Source: Roseateles depolymerans (lineage in GTDB: Bacteria > Pseudomonadota > Gammaproteobacteria > Burkholderiales > Burkholderiaceae_C). Taken from it: a DNA stretch of 64,000 nucleotides. Location: contig QFOD01000003.1 in the NCBI GenBank assembly GCA_003241055.1, positions 239,241 through 303,240 of the forward strand, in the 5' to 3' direction. Positions 42,629 through 50,075 of this stretch are shown here, piece after piece (the stretch's first letter is position 1; each line of letters opens with the position of its first letter). Made by a program: the position numbers and the translations under genes. The notes below the pieces were generated by a model, which saw only the letters and a program-made list of their open reading frames with translations, was not told where the DNA came from and did not search any database.

Positions 42629-43453
42629 ATGAGTTCTGATCCCATCGAGGACGACGAGCCCAGCTCGACCGTCCGCCCCCGCCGCAAGGGCATCTACGCC
42701 TTGCCGAACGCCATCACGCTGAGCGCGCTGTTCAGCGCGTTCTATGCCATCGTGATGGCCATGAACGGCCGCTTCGAGGTGGCCTGCGTGGCCATCTTCG
42801 CGGCCGCCGTGCTCGACAGCCTGGATGGGCGCGTCGCGCGCATGACCAACACGCAGTCCGCCTTCGGCGAGCAGATGGACAGCCTGTCCGACATGGTGGC
42901 CTTCGGTGCCGCGCCGGCGCTGATCGTCTACATGTGGGCGCTGAAGGACATGGGCAAGCCCGGCTGGATCCCGGCCTTCGTCTACATCGCCGGTGCCGCG
43001 CTGCGCCTGGCGCGCTTCAACGTGAACATCGGCGTCGTCGACAAGCGCTACTTCCAGGGCCTGCCCAGCCCGGCCGCGGCCGCGCTGGTCATCGGTCTGA
43101 TCTGGGCCTCGGTGGACCGGCCGGACTTCACCGGCGTGAAGCCGGGCAGCTGGGAGGCCTGGGCGGCCTACGGCGTGACGCTGTTTGCGGGGCTTTCGAT
43201 GGTCACGAATGCACCCTTCTACAGCTTCAAAGTCTTTGACCGCCGACGCTCCGTGCCCTTCATCGTGCTGGTCGTGATCATGCTGGCGATCGGTCTCACG
43301 GCGCTCTACCCATCGGGCGTTCTCTTCGGTGCCTTCTGTGTTTACGGCCTGTCGGGCTATGTGATCTATGCGTGGCGCAAGGCCAAGGGAAGGCCGGTCA
43401 GCGTGATCTCCACGAGCACCGACGAGCCCGACGAGCGCGGTTTGCATCAGTAA
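42629..43453 (+). CDS. pssA: CDP-diacylglycerol--serine O-phosphatidyltransferase
   Basis: A 274-residue inner membrane enzyme that makes phosphatidylserine from CDP-diacylglycerol and serine. The CDP-alcohol transferase signature DG-x2-AR-x8-G-x3-D-x3-D is complete (DGRVAR...FGEQMDSLSD, near residues 70-95). About seven or eight helices are visible. In many Burkholderiales a phosphatidylserine decarboxylase gene (psd) lies between ilvC and pssA; it is missing here. The leuA attenuator begins just after the stop, and a leuL promoter may lie within the last codons. Confidence 0.95.
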   Translation: MSSDPIEDDEPSSTVRPRRKGIYALPNAITLSALFSAFYAIVMAMNGRFEVACVAIFAAAVLDSLDGRVARMTNTQSAFGEQMDSLSDMVAFGAAPALIVYMWALKDMGKPGWIPAFVYIAGAALRLARFNVNIGVVDKRYFQGLPSPAAAALVIGLIWASVDRPDFTGVKPGSWEAWAAYGVTLFAGLSMVTNAPFYSFKVFDRRRSVPFIVLVVIMLAIGLTALYPSGVLFGAFCVYGLSGYVIYAWRKAKGRPVSVISTSTDEPDERGLHQ

Positions 43454-43477
43454 GCCGCTGTGCTAGATTTCGGACCC

Positions 43478-43534
43478 ATGCAAAACGCGTTCGCACTGCT
43501 GCTACTAGCCCTAGAGGAACCACGGGTTCGCTAG
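43478..43534 (+). CDS. leuL: leu operon leader peptide
   Basis: An 18-codon reading frame, MQNAFALLLLALEEPRVR, lies between pssA and leuA. Five of its codons 7-12 are leucine (ctg ctg cta cta gcc cta), three of them the rare CTA. The first Leu codons overlap an ACTAGC/GCTAGT stem with an inner GAACC/GGTTC stem, and a terminator hairpin follows at 43563. This is the layout of a ribosome-mediated leucine attenuator. A TTTGCA-N17-TAGATT pair (43441-43469) would start transcription almost at the ATG, so the leader may be nearly leaderless. It is too short for automatic gene callers. Confidence 0.75.
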   Translation: MQNAFALLLLALEEPRVR

Positions 43535-43601
43535 TCAGTCACGCCTACGCTTTTCTGATTCCAACGGCCCGATTGCAACCGCAGCGGGCCGTTCGTGTTT
43601 T
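43504..43601 (+). promoter_or_regulatory. Leucine attenuator (pause stem, antiterminator candidate, terminator)
   Basis: Pause structure: ACTAGC (43504-43509) with GCTAGT (43530-43535), enclosing GAACC/GGTTC. Terminator: AACGGCCCG (43563-43571), a 13-base loop, CGGGCCGTT (43585-43593), then CGTGTTTTC. Possible antiterminator: CGGGTT (43523-43528) can pair with GGCCCG (43566-43571), using two G-T wobbles, when a ribosome stalled on leader Leu codons keeps the pause stem open. The leuA start at 43640 lies beyond the terminator. Confidence 0.72.
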
Positions 43602-43639
43602 CAAAGGCTGCCGGTTGCACCCACTTCCCGGATGCACCC

Positions 43640-45334
43640 ATGATGCTCAAGCAACCGCAGCTCAAGTACCGCCCCTTCGCGCCCATCAGCCTGCCGGACC
43701 GCCGCTGGCCTGACGCCGTGCTGACCCGCGCGCCCATCTGGCTGAGCACGGACCTGCGCGACGGCAATCAGGCGCTGATCGAGCCCATGGACATCGCGCG
43801 CAAGCTGCGCATGTTCCAGCAGCTGGTGAAGGTGGGCTTCAAGGAGATCGAGGTCGGCTTCCCGTCCGCCTCGCAGACCGAGTTCGATTTCGTCCGTCTG
43901 CTGATCGAGGGCGGTCACATCCCTGACGATGTGAGCATCCAGGTACTGACCCAGGCGCGCGCCCACCTCATCGAGCGCACCTTCGAGGCGCTGGACGGCG
44001 CCAAGCGCGTGATCGTGCATGTCTACAACGCGGTCGCGCCCATCATGCGGCGCGTGGTGCTGGGGCAGGACGAAGACGGCATCGTCGAGCTGGCCACCAC
44101 GCATGCGCGCCAGATCAAGGAGCTGGCCGCCGCAAGACCCGGCACCGACTGGCGCTTCGAGTATTCGCCCGAGATGTTCTCGGGCACCGAGCTGGCCTTC
44201 AGCAAGCGGGTGGTGGACGCGGTAACCGCCGTGTGGGAGCCCACCCCGGAGCGCAAGTGCATCATCAACCTGCCGTCCACGGTGGAGCACAGCACGCCCA
44301 ATGTGTTCGCCGACATGATCGAGTGGATGCACCGCCATCTCGATCGGCGCGACAGCATCGTGCTGTCCGTTCACCCGCACAACGACCGCGGCACCGGCAC
44401 GGCGGCCGGCGAACTGGCGCTGATGGCCGGCGCCGATCGCATCGAGGGTTGCCTGTTCGGCAACGGCGAACGTACCGGCAATGTGGACGTCGTCAACATC
44501 GCACTGAATCTCTACACCCAGGGTGTGGACCCGCAGCTGGACTTCTCGGACATCGACGAGGTGCGCCGCTGCGTAGAACACTGCACGCAGATCCCGGTCC
44601 ACCCACGCCATCCTTACGTGGGCGATCTCGTGTACACCTCCTTCTCCGGCTCCCACCAGGATGCCATCAAGAAGGCCTTTGCGGCGCGTCAGTCCGGCGA
44701 GATCTGGGACATGCCCTACCTGCCCATAGACCCCAAGGATCTGGGGCGCAGCTACGACGCGGTCATCCGCGTGAACAGCCAGTCCGGCAAGGGGGGCATC
44801 GCCTACCTGCTGGAGGCCGAGTACGGGCTCGAGCTGCCGCGGCGCCTGCAGATCGAGTTCAGCCAGGTGGTGCAGCGCGTGATGGACGACGCCGGCAAGG
44901 AGCTGAGCGCCGCCGACATCTACGCGATTTTCGAGCGTGAATACGCCATCGGCGACTCGCGGGCCAGCGTGCTGCAACCGAGCATGGCCGAGCAGCCCGG
45001 CGGCGCGATGCGTGTCGAGGCCGAGGTCGTGCTGGGCGACTGGGTGGGCCCGGTGCGAGGGGAGGGCAACGGGCCCATCGAGGCCTTCGTCAATGCGCTG
45101 GCGCAGCGTGCTGGCACGAGCATCCGCGTGCTCGACTATCACGAGCACGCGATCGGCAGCGGCGCGGATGCGCGGGCCGTGGCGTATCTCGAAATGCGCG
45201 TGGGTGATGAAACCCGCTACGGCGTCGGCATCGACGGCAGCATCGTGCGCGCCTCCATGCAGGCCATCCTGTCGGGCCTGCGCCGTACGCCAACCTTTAC
45301 GATGGCCGACTGCACCAAGGAACACCAGTCATGA
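43640..45334 (+). CDS. leuA: 2-isopropylmalate synthase, long (yeast/actinobacterial) class
   Basis: First committed step of leucine synthesis: condenses acetyl-CoA with 2-oxoisovalerate. The 564-residue protein has WLSTDLRDGNQALIEP for the metal-binding start and SVHPHNDRGTGTA with the HxH ligands. The C-terminal LeuA dimer/regulatory domain follows (GDWVGPVRGEGNGPIEAFVNAL). Its length and N-terminus (YRPFAPISLPDRRWP) match the class found in Corynebacterium, yeast and Pseudomonas. I chose ATG 43640 because an earlier frame start at 43595 falls in the terminator tail. Its stop overlaps the next leuA ATG (ATGA). Confidence 0.94.
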   Translation: MMLKQPQLKYRPFAPISLPDRRWPDAVLTRAPIWLSTDLRDGNQALIEPMDIARKLRMFQQLVKVGFKEIEVGFPSASQTEFDFVRLLIEGGHIPDDVSIQVLTQARAHLIERTFEALDGAKRVIVHVYNAVAPIMRRVVLGQDEDGIVELATTHARQIKELAAARPGTDWRFEYSPEMFSGTELAFSKRVVDAVTAVWEPTPERKCIINLPSTVEHSTPNVFADMIEWMHRHLDRRDSIVLSVHPHNDRGTGTAAGELALMAGADRIEGCLFGNGERTGNVDVVNIALNLYTQGVDPQLDFSDIDEVRRCVEHCTQIPVHPRHPYVGDLVYTSFSGSHQDAIKKAFAARQSGEIWDMPYLPIDPKDLGRSYDAVIRVNSQSGKGGIAYLLEAEYGLELPRRLQIEFSQVVQRVMDDAGKELSAADIYAIFEREYAIGDSRASVLQPSMAEQPGGAMRVEAEVVLGDWVGPVRGEGNGPIEAFVNALAQRAGTSIRVLDYHEHAIGSGADARAVAYLEMRVGDETRYGVGIDGSIVRASMQAILSGLRRTPTFTMADCTKEHQS

Positions 45335-46872
45335 GCGACCGCCTGATCATTTTCGACACTACCCTGCGTGACGGCGAGCAGTCGCCCGGCGCCTCCATGA
45401 CGCGTGACGAGAAGCTGCGCATCGCGCGTCAGCTCGAGCGCATGAGGGTGGATGTCATCGAGGCCGGCTTTGCCGCCGCCAGCAATGGCGACTTCGAGGC
45501 GGTCAAGGCCATCGCCGCGGCGGTGAAGGACAGCACGGTCTGCTCGCTGGCGCGCGCCAATGACCGCGACATCTCCCGCGCGGCCGAGGCACTGGCCGGT
45601 GCCAATCGTGCGCGCATCCACACCTTCATCGCGACCAGCGAACTCCACATGGAGAAGAAGCTGCGCATGACGCGCGAGCAGGTGCTGGAACAGGCGACGC
45701 TGGCCGTGCGCTTCGGTCGCAATCTGTGCGGTGACATCGAGTTCTCGCCGGAAGACGGCTACCGCTCCGACATCGATTTCCTGGCCCGCGTCTGCGAGGC
45801 CGTCATCAAGGAGGGTGCCGGCACCATCAACATCCCCGATACCGTGGGCTACGCCATTCCCGAGCTGTACGGCGACTTCATCCGCCGACTGCGCGAGAAG
45901 GTGCCCAACAGTGATCAGGCGATCTGGAGCGTGCACTGCCACAACGACCTGGGCATGGCGGTCGCCAACTCGCTGGCCGGGGTGAAGATCGGCGGCGCGC
46001 GCCAGGTGGAGTGCACCATCAACGGCCTGGGCGAGCGGGCCGGCAACTGCTCGCTCGAAGAGGTGGTGATGGCGGTCAAGACCCGCCGCGACTACTTTGG
46101 CCTGGACGTCGGCATCGAGACCGCGCAGATCGTGCCGGCGTCCAAGCTGGTGTCGCAGACCACCGGCTTCGTGATTCAGCCCAACAAGGCGGTGGTGGGC
46201 GCCAATGCCTTCGCGCACGCCAGCGGCATCCACCAGGACGGCGTGCTGAAGGCGCGCGACACCTACGAGATCATGCGGGCCGAGGACGTGGGCTGGGCGG
46301 CCAACAAGATCGTGCTGGGCAAGCTCTCCGGCCGCAACGCGTTCAAGCAGCGTCTGCAGGAACTGGGTATCCAGCTGGAAAGCGAGGCCGAGATCAACGC
46401 CGCCTTCATCCGCTTCAAGGATCTCGCGGACCGCAAGAACGAGATCTTCGACGAGGACATCATCGCGCTGGTGATGGACGAGTCCGTCACGGCGGAGCAG
46501 GAGCACTACCGGCTGCTGTCGCTGGCGCAGCGGTCGGAAACCGGGGAGCGGCCGCATGCGGCCATCGTCTTCGCGGTGGGCAGCCAGGAGCATCGCGCGG
46601 CCAGCGAAGGCAACGGCCCGGTGGACGCCACGCTGCAGGCGATCGAGTCTGTCGTGCAATCTGGCGCGGAAATGCTGCTGTACTCGGTGAACGCGATCAC
46701 CGGTGGCAGCACAGAATCGCAGGGCGAGGTCACGGTCCGCCTTCAACAGGCGGGGCGCGTCGTCAACGGTGTCGGGGCCGATCCCGATATCGTGGTCGCG
46801 TCAGCCAAGGCCTACTTGAGTGCGTTGAACAAGCTGCAAAGCAAGACTGAGCGCGTGGCAGCCCAGGGCTGA
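45331..46872 (+). CDS. leuA: 2-isopropylmalate synthase, standard bacterial class
   Basis: A second, clearly different isopropylmalate synthase of 513 residues, the length of E. coli LeuA. It has IFDTTLRDGEQSPGASM, WSVHCHNDLGMAVAN with its HxH pair, the NGLGERAGNCSLEEVVMA loop, and a C-terminal regulatory domain (GNGPVDATLQAIESVV). Sequence similarity to the preceding leuA is limited to the shared family motifs, so this is not a recent duplication. The ATGA overlap couples its translation to the first gene, and both lie under the leucine attenuator. A citramalate or homocitrate synthase role cannot be fully excluded. Confidence 0.93.
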   Translation: MSDRLIIFDTTLRDGEQSPGASMTRDEKLRIARQLERMRVDVIEAGFAAASNGDFEAVKAIAAAVKDSTVCSLARANDRDISRAAEALAGANRARIHTFIATSELHMEKKLRMTREQVLEQATLAVRFGRNLCGDIEFSPEDGYRSDIDFLARVCEAVIKEGAGTINIPDTVGYAIPELYGDFIRRLREKVPNSDQAIWSVHCHNDLGMAVANSLAGVKIGGARQVECTINGLGERAGNCSLEEVVMAVKTRRDYFGLDVGIETAQIVPASKLVSQTTGFVIQPNKAVVGANAFAHASGIHQDGVLKARDTYEIMRAEDVGWAANKIVLGKLSGRNAFKQRLQELGIQLESEAEINAAFIRFKDLADRKNEIFDEDIIALVMDESVTAEQEHYRLLSLAQRSETGERPHAAIVFAVGSQEHRAASEGNGPVDATLQAIESVVQSGAEMLLYSVNAITGGSTESQGEVTVRLQQAGRVVNGVGADPDIVVASAKAYLSALNKLQSKTERVAAQG

Positions 46873-46881
46873 CGGCCGTAC

Positions 46882-46938
46882 CCCGGCAAGAAGTCACTTG
46901 AGGATGCTGTCATAAGTGCATGATCTTGCCGGGTTTTT
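46882..46938 (+). terminator. Rho-independent terminator after the leuA pair
   Basis: CCCGGCAAGA pairs perfectly with TCTTGCCGGG (46882-46891, 46924-46933) and is followed by TTTTT. Inside is a second stem, CACTT/AAGTG. It lies nine bases after the second leuA stop and closes the leu operon. Confidence 0.88.
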
Positions 46939-46979
46939 GGGCGTCACGTACACTGCCGCCCAGCTGTCTGGGGATACCG

Positions 46980-48014
46980 TTGAAGACTTTTGCCGCCGCT
47001 CTTTCGTGTGTGACTCTGCTGGCCGGACTGGCTCAGGCGGCGCCTGTCCAGGCGGCCGTCGCCAATGACGGCAAAGCCAAGCCCACGGCGGTCCGCAAGG
47101 CCAAACCGACGACAACGCGAGCAGCGGTCAAACCGGTGCGCCGTGCGGCGGTTGTCGCTGCCGTGCCGGCCGTCGCCACCTTTGGCCAGAAGGCCGGCCT
47201 TCACAATGTGGACGATCCGCTGGACCTGAAGTCCAGCGTGGCCTATGTGCTGGACCAGAACACGCACGAGGTGCTGTTCTCCAAGAACCCTCAGGCCGTG
47301 CTGCCCATCGCGTCGATCACCAAGCTGATGACGGCGCTGGTCGTCGTCGACGCCGGCCTGCCGCTCGACGAGAAGCTCACGGTGTCGTCGGATGACATCG
47401 ACACCGAGAAGAACACCGGGTCGCGGCTCGCCGTGGGCACCACGCTGACCCGCGGCGACATGCTGCACCTGGCGCTCATGTCCAGCGAGAACCGGGCGGC
47501 GCATGCGCTGGGCCGCCACTATCCGGGCGGCCTGGACGCTTTTGTCGCGGCCATGAATGCCAAGGCCGAGAGCCTGGGCATGCACGACACGCACTATGTC
47601 GAGCCGACGGGGCTGTCCAGTCGCAACCAGAGCAGCGCCAAGGATCTGGCGGTGCTGGTCAACGCCACCAGCCAGGTGCCGCTGATCCGTGATTTGTCGA
47701 CCTCGCGCGAGGCCCGCGTCTCTCTGGGCAAGCGCCTGGTGCAGTTCCGCTCCACCAACGGCCTGCTGTCCAACCCGCTCTGGGACATCGGCCTGCAAAA
47801 GACCGGCTTCATCAACGAGGCCGGCAAGTGCCTGGTGATGCAGGCCCGCATGGCGGGCCGCCAGCTCATCATGGTGTTCCTGGATTCCAGCGGCCGGGCA
47901 TCCCGGATTGCCGATGCCGAGCGCATGCGCAAGTGGCTGGCCACCGCGATGCCCGAGGGCGTCGAGGCCGGTGCTGCCGGCTCCGGCGCTGCACCCGCGG
48001 CCAGCAAGCTCTGA
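46980..48014 (+). CDS. pbpG: D-alanyl-D-alanine endopeptidase (PBP7-type, S11 family)
   Basis: A periplasmic penicillin-binding protein that cleaves peptidoglycan cross-links. The catalytic motifs are SITK (Ser112, Lys115), SEN (169-171) and KTG (274-276). I chose the TTG at 46980 because MKTFAAALSCVTLLAGLAQA is a proper signal peptide. An ATG at 46920 lies within the loop of the leu terminator and upstream of a plausible promoter (TTGCCG at 46927, TACACT at 46949). A basic Ala/Lys/Arg linker of about 40 residues precedes the catalytic domain. The product has 344 residues. Confidence 0.92.
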   Translation: MKTFAAALSCVTLLAGLAQAAPVQAAVANDGKAKPTAVRKAKPTTTRAAVKPVRRAAVVAAVPAVATFGQKAGLHNVDDPLDLKSSVAYVLDQNTHEVLFSKNPQAVLPIASITKLMTALVVVDAGLPLDEKLTVSSDDIDTEKNTGSRLAVGTTLTRGDMLHLALMSSENRAAHALGRHYPGGLDAFVAAMNAKAESLGMHDTHYVEPTGLSSRNQSSAKDLAVLVNATSQVPLIRDLSTSREARVSLGKRLVQFRSTNGLLSNPLWDIGLQKTGFINEAGKCLVMQARMAGRQLIMVFLDSSGRASRIADAERMRKWLATAMPEGVEAGAAGSGAAPAASKL

Positions 48015-48039
48015 GCGCAGCGGCCTTCGGGTCGTCAGC

Positions 48040-48065
48040 AAAACGCCGCCCGCGGGCGGCGTTTT
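48040..48065. terminator. Bidirectional terminator between pbpG and the iclR-type gene
   Basis: AAAACGCCGCCCGC followed by GGGCGGCGTTTT: a near-perfect palindrome with T runs readable on both strands, between two convergent stops at 48014 and 48077. Confidence 0.88.
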
Positions 48066-48076
48066 TCATGGGCGCG

Positions 48077-48844
48077 TCAGTTGCGGTAGCCCAGCGCGGT
48101 CGAGATCTGCGCGGCGGTTTCCTTGAGCCTCACCACCCAGCTCTCTTCCAGGCGGTCGGCAGGTGCCGAGATGGACAGGCCGGCCACCAGCTTGGACTGG
48201 TCGTCATAGATGCCGGCAGCCATGCAGCGCACGCCGAGCTCCAGCTCCTCGTCATCGCGGGCGATGCCGCGCTGACGCACCAGCGCCAGCTCGCGCTCCA
48301 GCGCGCTCAGGTCGGTCAGGCTGTTGCGGGTGTGGCCGGACAGCCCCGTGCGGGTGGCATAGGCGCGGACGCGAATGGCGTCGTCGCCGGCCAGGAAGAG
48401 CTTGCCCACGGAGGTGAGGTGCAGCGGGGCGCGGCCACCGACGGCCCGCACGACCTGCATGCCCGAGCGCTCGGAATAGGTGCGCTCGATGTAGACGATC
48501 TCGTCACCCTGGCGGACCGACAGATTCACCGGCTGGTGGGTGAACTTGTGCAGTTCGCGCATGGCCGGCAGCGCGGCGTCGCGGACATCCAGCCGGGCCT
48601 TCACCAGGTTGCCCAGCTCCAGAAGCCGCATGCCGAGTCGATAACTGCCGGCTTCGGGGCGGTCGACGAATCGTCCGAGGGTCAGGTCGTTCAGAATCCG
48701 GTGCGCCGTGGAGGGATGCAGGCCGGTGGCCTCGGACAGCGCTTTCAGCGACACCGGGTCCTGGTGACCCGCCAAGACGTCCAGCAACGCGAACATGCGT
48801 TCGAGAACCTGGATGGCCGGGGTCTGCGCCTCTTTGGATTTCAT
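48077..48844 (-). CDS. IclR family transcriptional regulator
   Basis: A 255-residue regulator. The N-terminal winged helix contains VSLKALSEATGLHPSTAHRILNDL (recognition helix HPSTAHRIL). The effector-binding IclR domain follows with LHLTSVGKLFLA, RGIARDDEELELGVRCMAAGI and LSISAPADRL. ATG 48844 gives a normal length; an upstream frame reaching 49090 overlaps the divergent gene and is not supported. The divergent neighbour starts only 34 bases away, so it is a candidate target. The effector is unknown. Confidence 0.92.
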   Translation of the reverse strand: MKSKEAQTPAIQVLERMFALLDVLAGHQDPVSLKALSEATGLHPSTAHRILNDLTLGRFVDRPEAGSYRLGMRLLELGNLVKARLDVRDAALPAMRELHKFTHQPVNLSVRQGDEIVYIERTYSERSGMQVVRAVGGRAPLHLTSVGKLFLAGDDAIRVRAYATRTGLSGHTRNSLTDLSALERELALVRQRGIARDDEELELGVRCMAAGIYDDQSKLVAGLSISAPADRLEESWVVRLKETAAQISTALGYRN

Positions 48845-48878
48845 GATGTGATTGTGAGGGAGTTTGGCCGTGTTTTGT

Positions 48879-50075
48879 ATGGCGGAAGCGGGCTTCAGCA
48901 GGTGGCATGAAGCGTTGGGGCGCCAGCGGCGTTTGGTTGCGGGGCTGTTCGGGCTCTGCCTGGGGTTGTTGGCGCCGGGTCTGCAGGCGCAGGAGGCCTT
49001 GACCGGCCCGGCCACGGAGTCCCGCTGGCTGCGCCTGCCCCCGTTGTACGGGCGCATCACGGCCCATGAGCTCGGGTTGGTCATCAACACGGCCGACCCC
49101 TACTCGGTCGCGGTCGGCGAGCACTACGCCAAGCGGCGCGGCATCCCGGCGGCCAACATCCTGCGCGTCGAGCTGCCTATGCGTCCCAGCCTCACGCGCG
49201 AGGAGTTCGCGACCCTGGACGAAGCGGTGCGCGCACGGCTGCCGGATGGGGTGCAGGGCTTGGCGCTGGCCTGGGTCCAGCCTTATGCCGTCGAGTGCAA
49301 CTCGCTCACCAGCGCGCTGGGCATGGGGCTGCAGCCTGGGCTGTGTGCGCAGACCTGCGCGGTGACGAAGGCCAGTGCCTATCCGAACTATTCGGGTTCG
49401 CGGCCCTGGTCGGTGATCGGCCTGCGTCCGGCGATGCAGCTGGCCGCGCGATCGGTGCCCGCGGCCCTGGCGATGATCGAGCGTGGCATCGCGTCCGACG
49501 GCCAACTGGCCGGCCGTTCGGCTGCGCAGTCAGGCGGTCCGGGCGGTGATGGTGCGAGAGCCTACTTGGCCACCACGCCCGATGCGGCCCGCAACGTCCG
49601 CGAGCGTCTGTTCCCGCCGGCCGGGCCGGTGCCGGGTGTGGCGGGCCTGGAGGTCGTGCGGGTGCGCAGCGACGCGCTGCCGCCGCTGCGCCGCACGCTG
49701 ATCTACGAAACCGGCCTGGCCCGCCCCGCCGCCTTCGTGGGCGAGTGGCTGCCGGGCGCACTGGCCGATCACCTGACCTCTTTCGGCGGTCAGCTCGAAC
49801 GCTCGCCGGCCGATGGGCAGATGAATGTGCTGGACTGGCTGGAGTCGGGCGCAACGGCGAGCTACGGCACCGTCAGCGAGCCGTGCAACCACCTGCAGAA
49901 GTTTCCGCATCCGCAGTTGCTGCTGCGCAGCTACGCCCATGGCGTGAGCGCGCTGGAGGCCTACTGGCGCAGCGTGCTCTGGCCGGGGCAGGGCGTGTTC
50001 GTCGGCGAGCCGCTGGCAGCGCCTTTTGCGGCGATTGCGCCTCAGGCCCCGGTGGCCAGCGACGCCAGCCGCTGA
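48879..50075 (+). CDS. TIGR03790-like exported protein
   Basis: A 398-residue protein with a signal peptide (LVAGLFGLCLGLLAPGLQA). I recognise the family pattern as TIGR03790: ELGLVINTADPYSVAVGEHYAKRRGIP near the start, YPNYSGSRPW in the middle, and the strongly conserved GATASYGTVSEPCNHLQKFPHPQ (key part SYGTVSEPCNHLQKFP) and EAYWRSVLWPGQGVFVGEPLAAPF at the end. The function is unknown. ATG 48879 is preferred to a TTG at 48864. Its 3' end overlaps convergent hpnE by 34 bases. Confidence 0.78.
   Translation: MAEAGFSRWHEALGRQRRLVAGLFGLCLGLLAPGLQAQEALTGPATESRWLRLPPLYGRITAHELGLVINTADPYSVAVGEHYAKRRGIPAANILRVELPMRPSLTREEFATLDEAVRARLPDGVQGLALAWVQPYAVECNSLTSALGMGLQPGLCAQTCAVTKASAYPNYSGSRPWSVIGLRPAMQLAARSVPAALAMIERGIASDGQLAGRSAAQSGGPGGDGARAYLATTPDAARNVRERLFPPAGPVPGVAGLEVVRVRSDALPPLRRTLIYETGLARPAAFVGEWLPGALADHLTSFGGQLERSPADGQMNVLDWLESGATASYGTVSEPCNHLQKFPHPQLLLRSYAHGVSALEAYWRSVLWPGQGVFVGEPLAAPFAAIAPQAPVASDASR

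Noticed and set aside
43595..43639. Earlier start for the first leuA
   Set aside because: It lies in the tail of the attenuator terminator and lacks a ribosome binding site; ATG 43640 fits the family.
46920..46979. ATG 46920 as the pbpG start
   Set aside because: It falls inside the leu terminator loop and gives a poor signal peptide.
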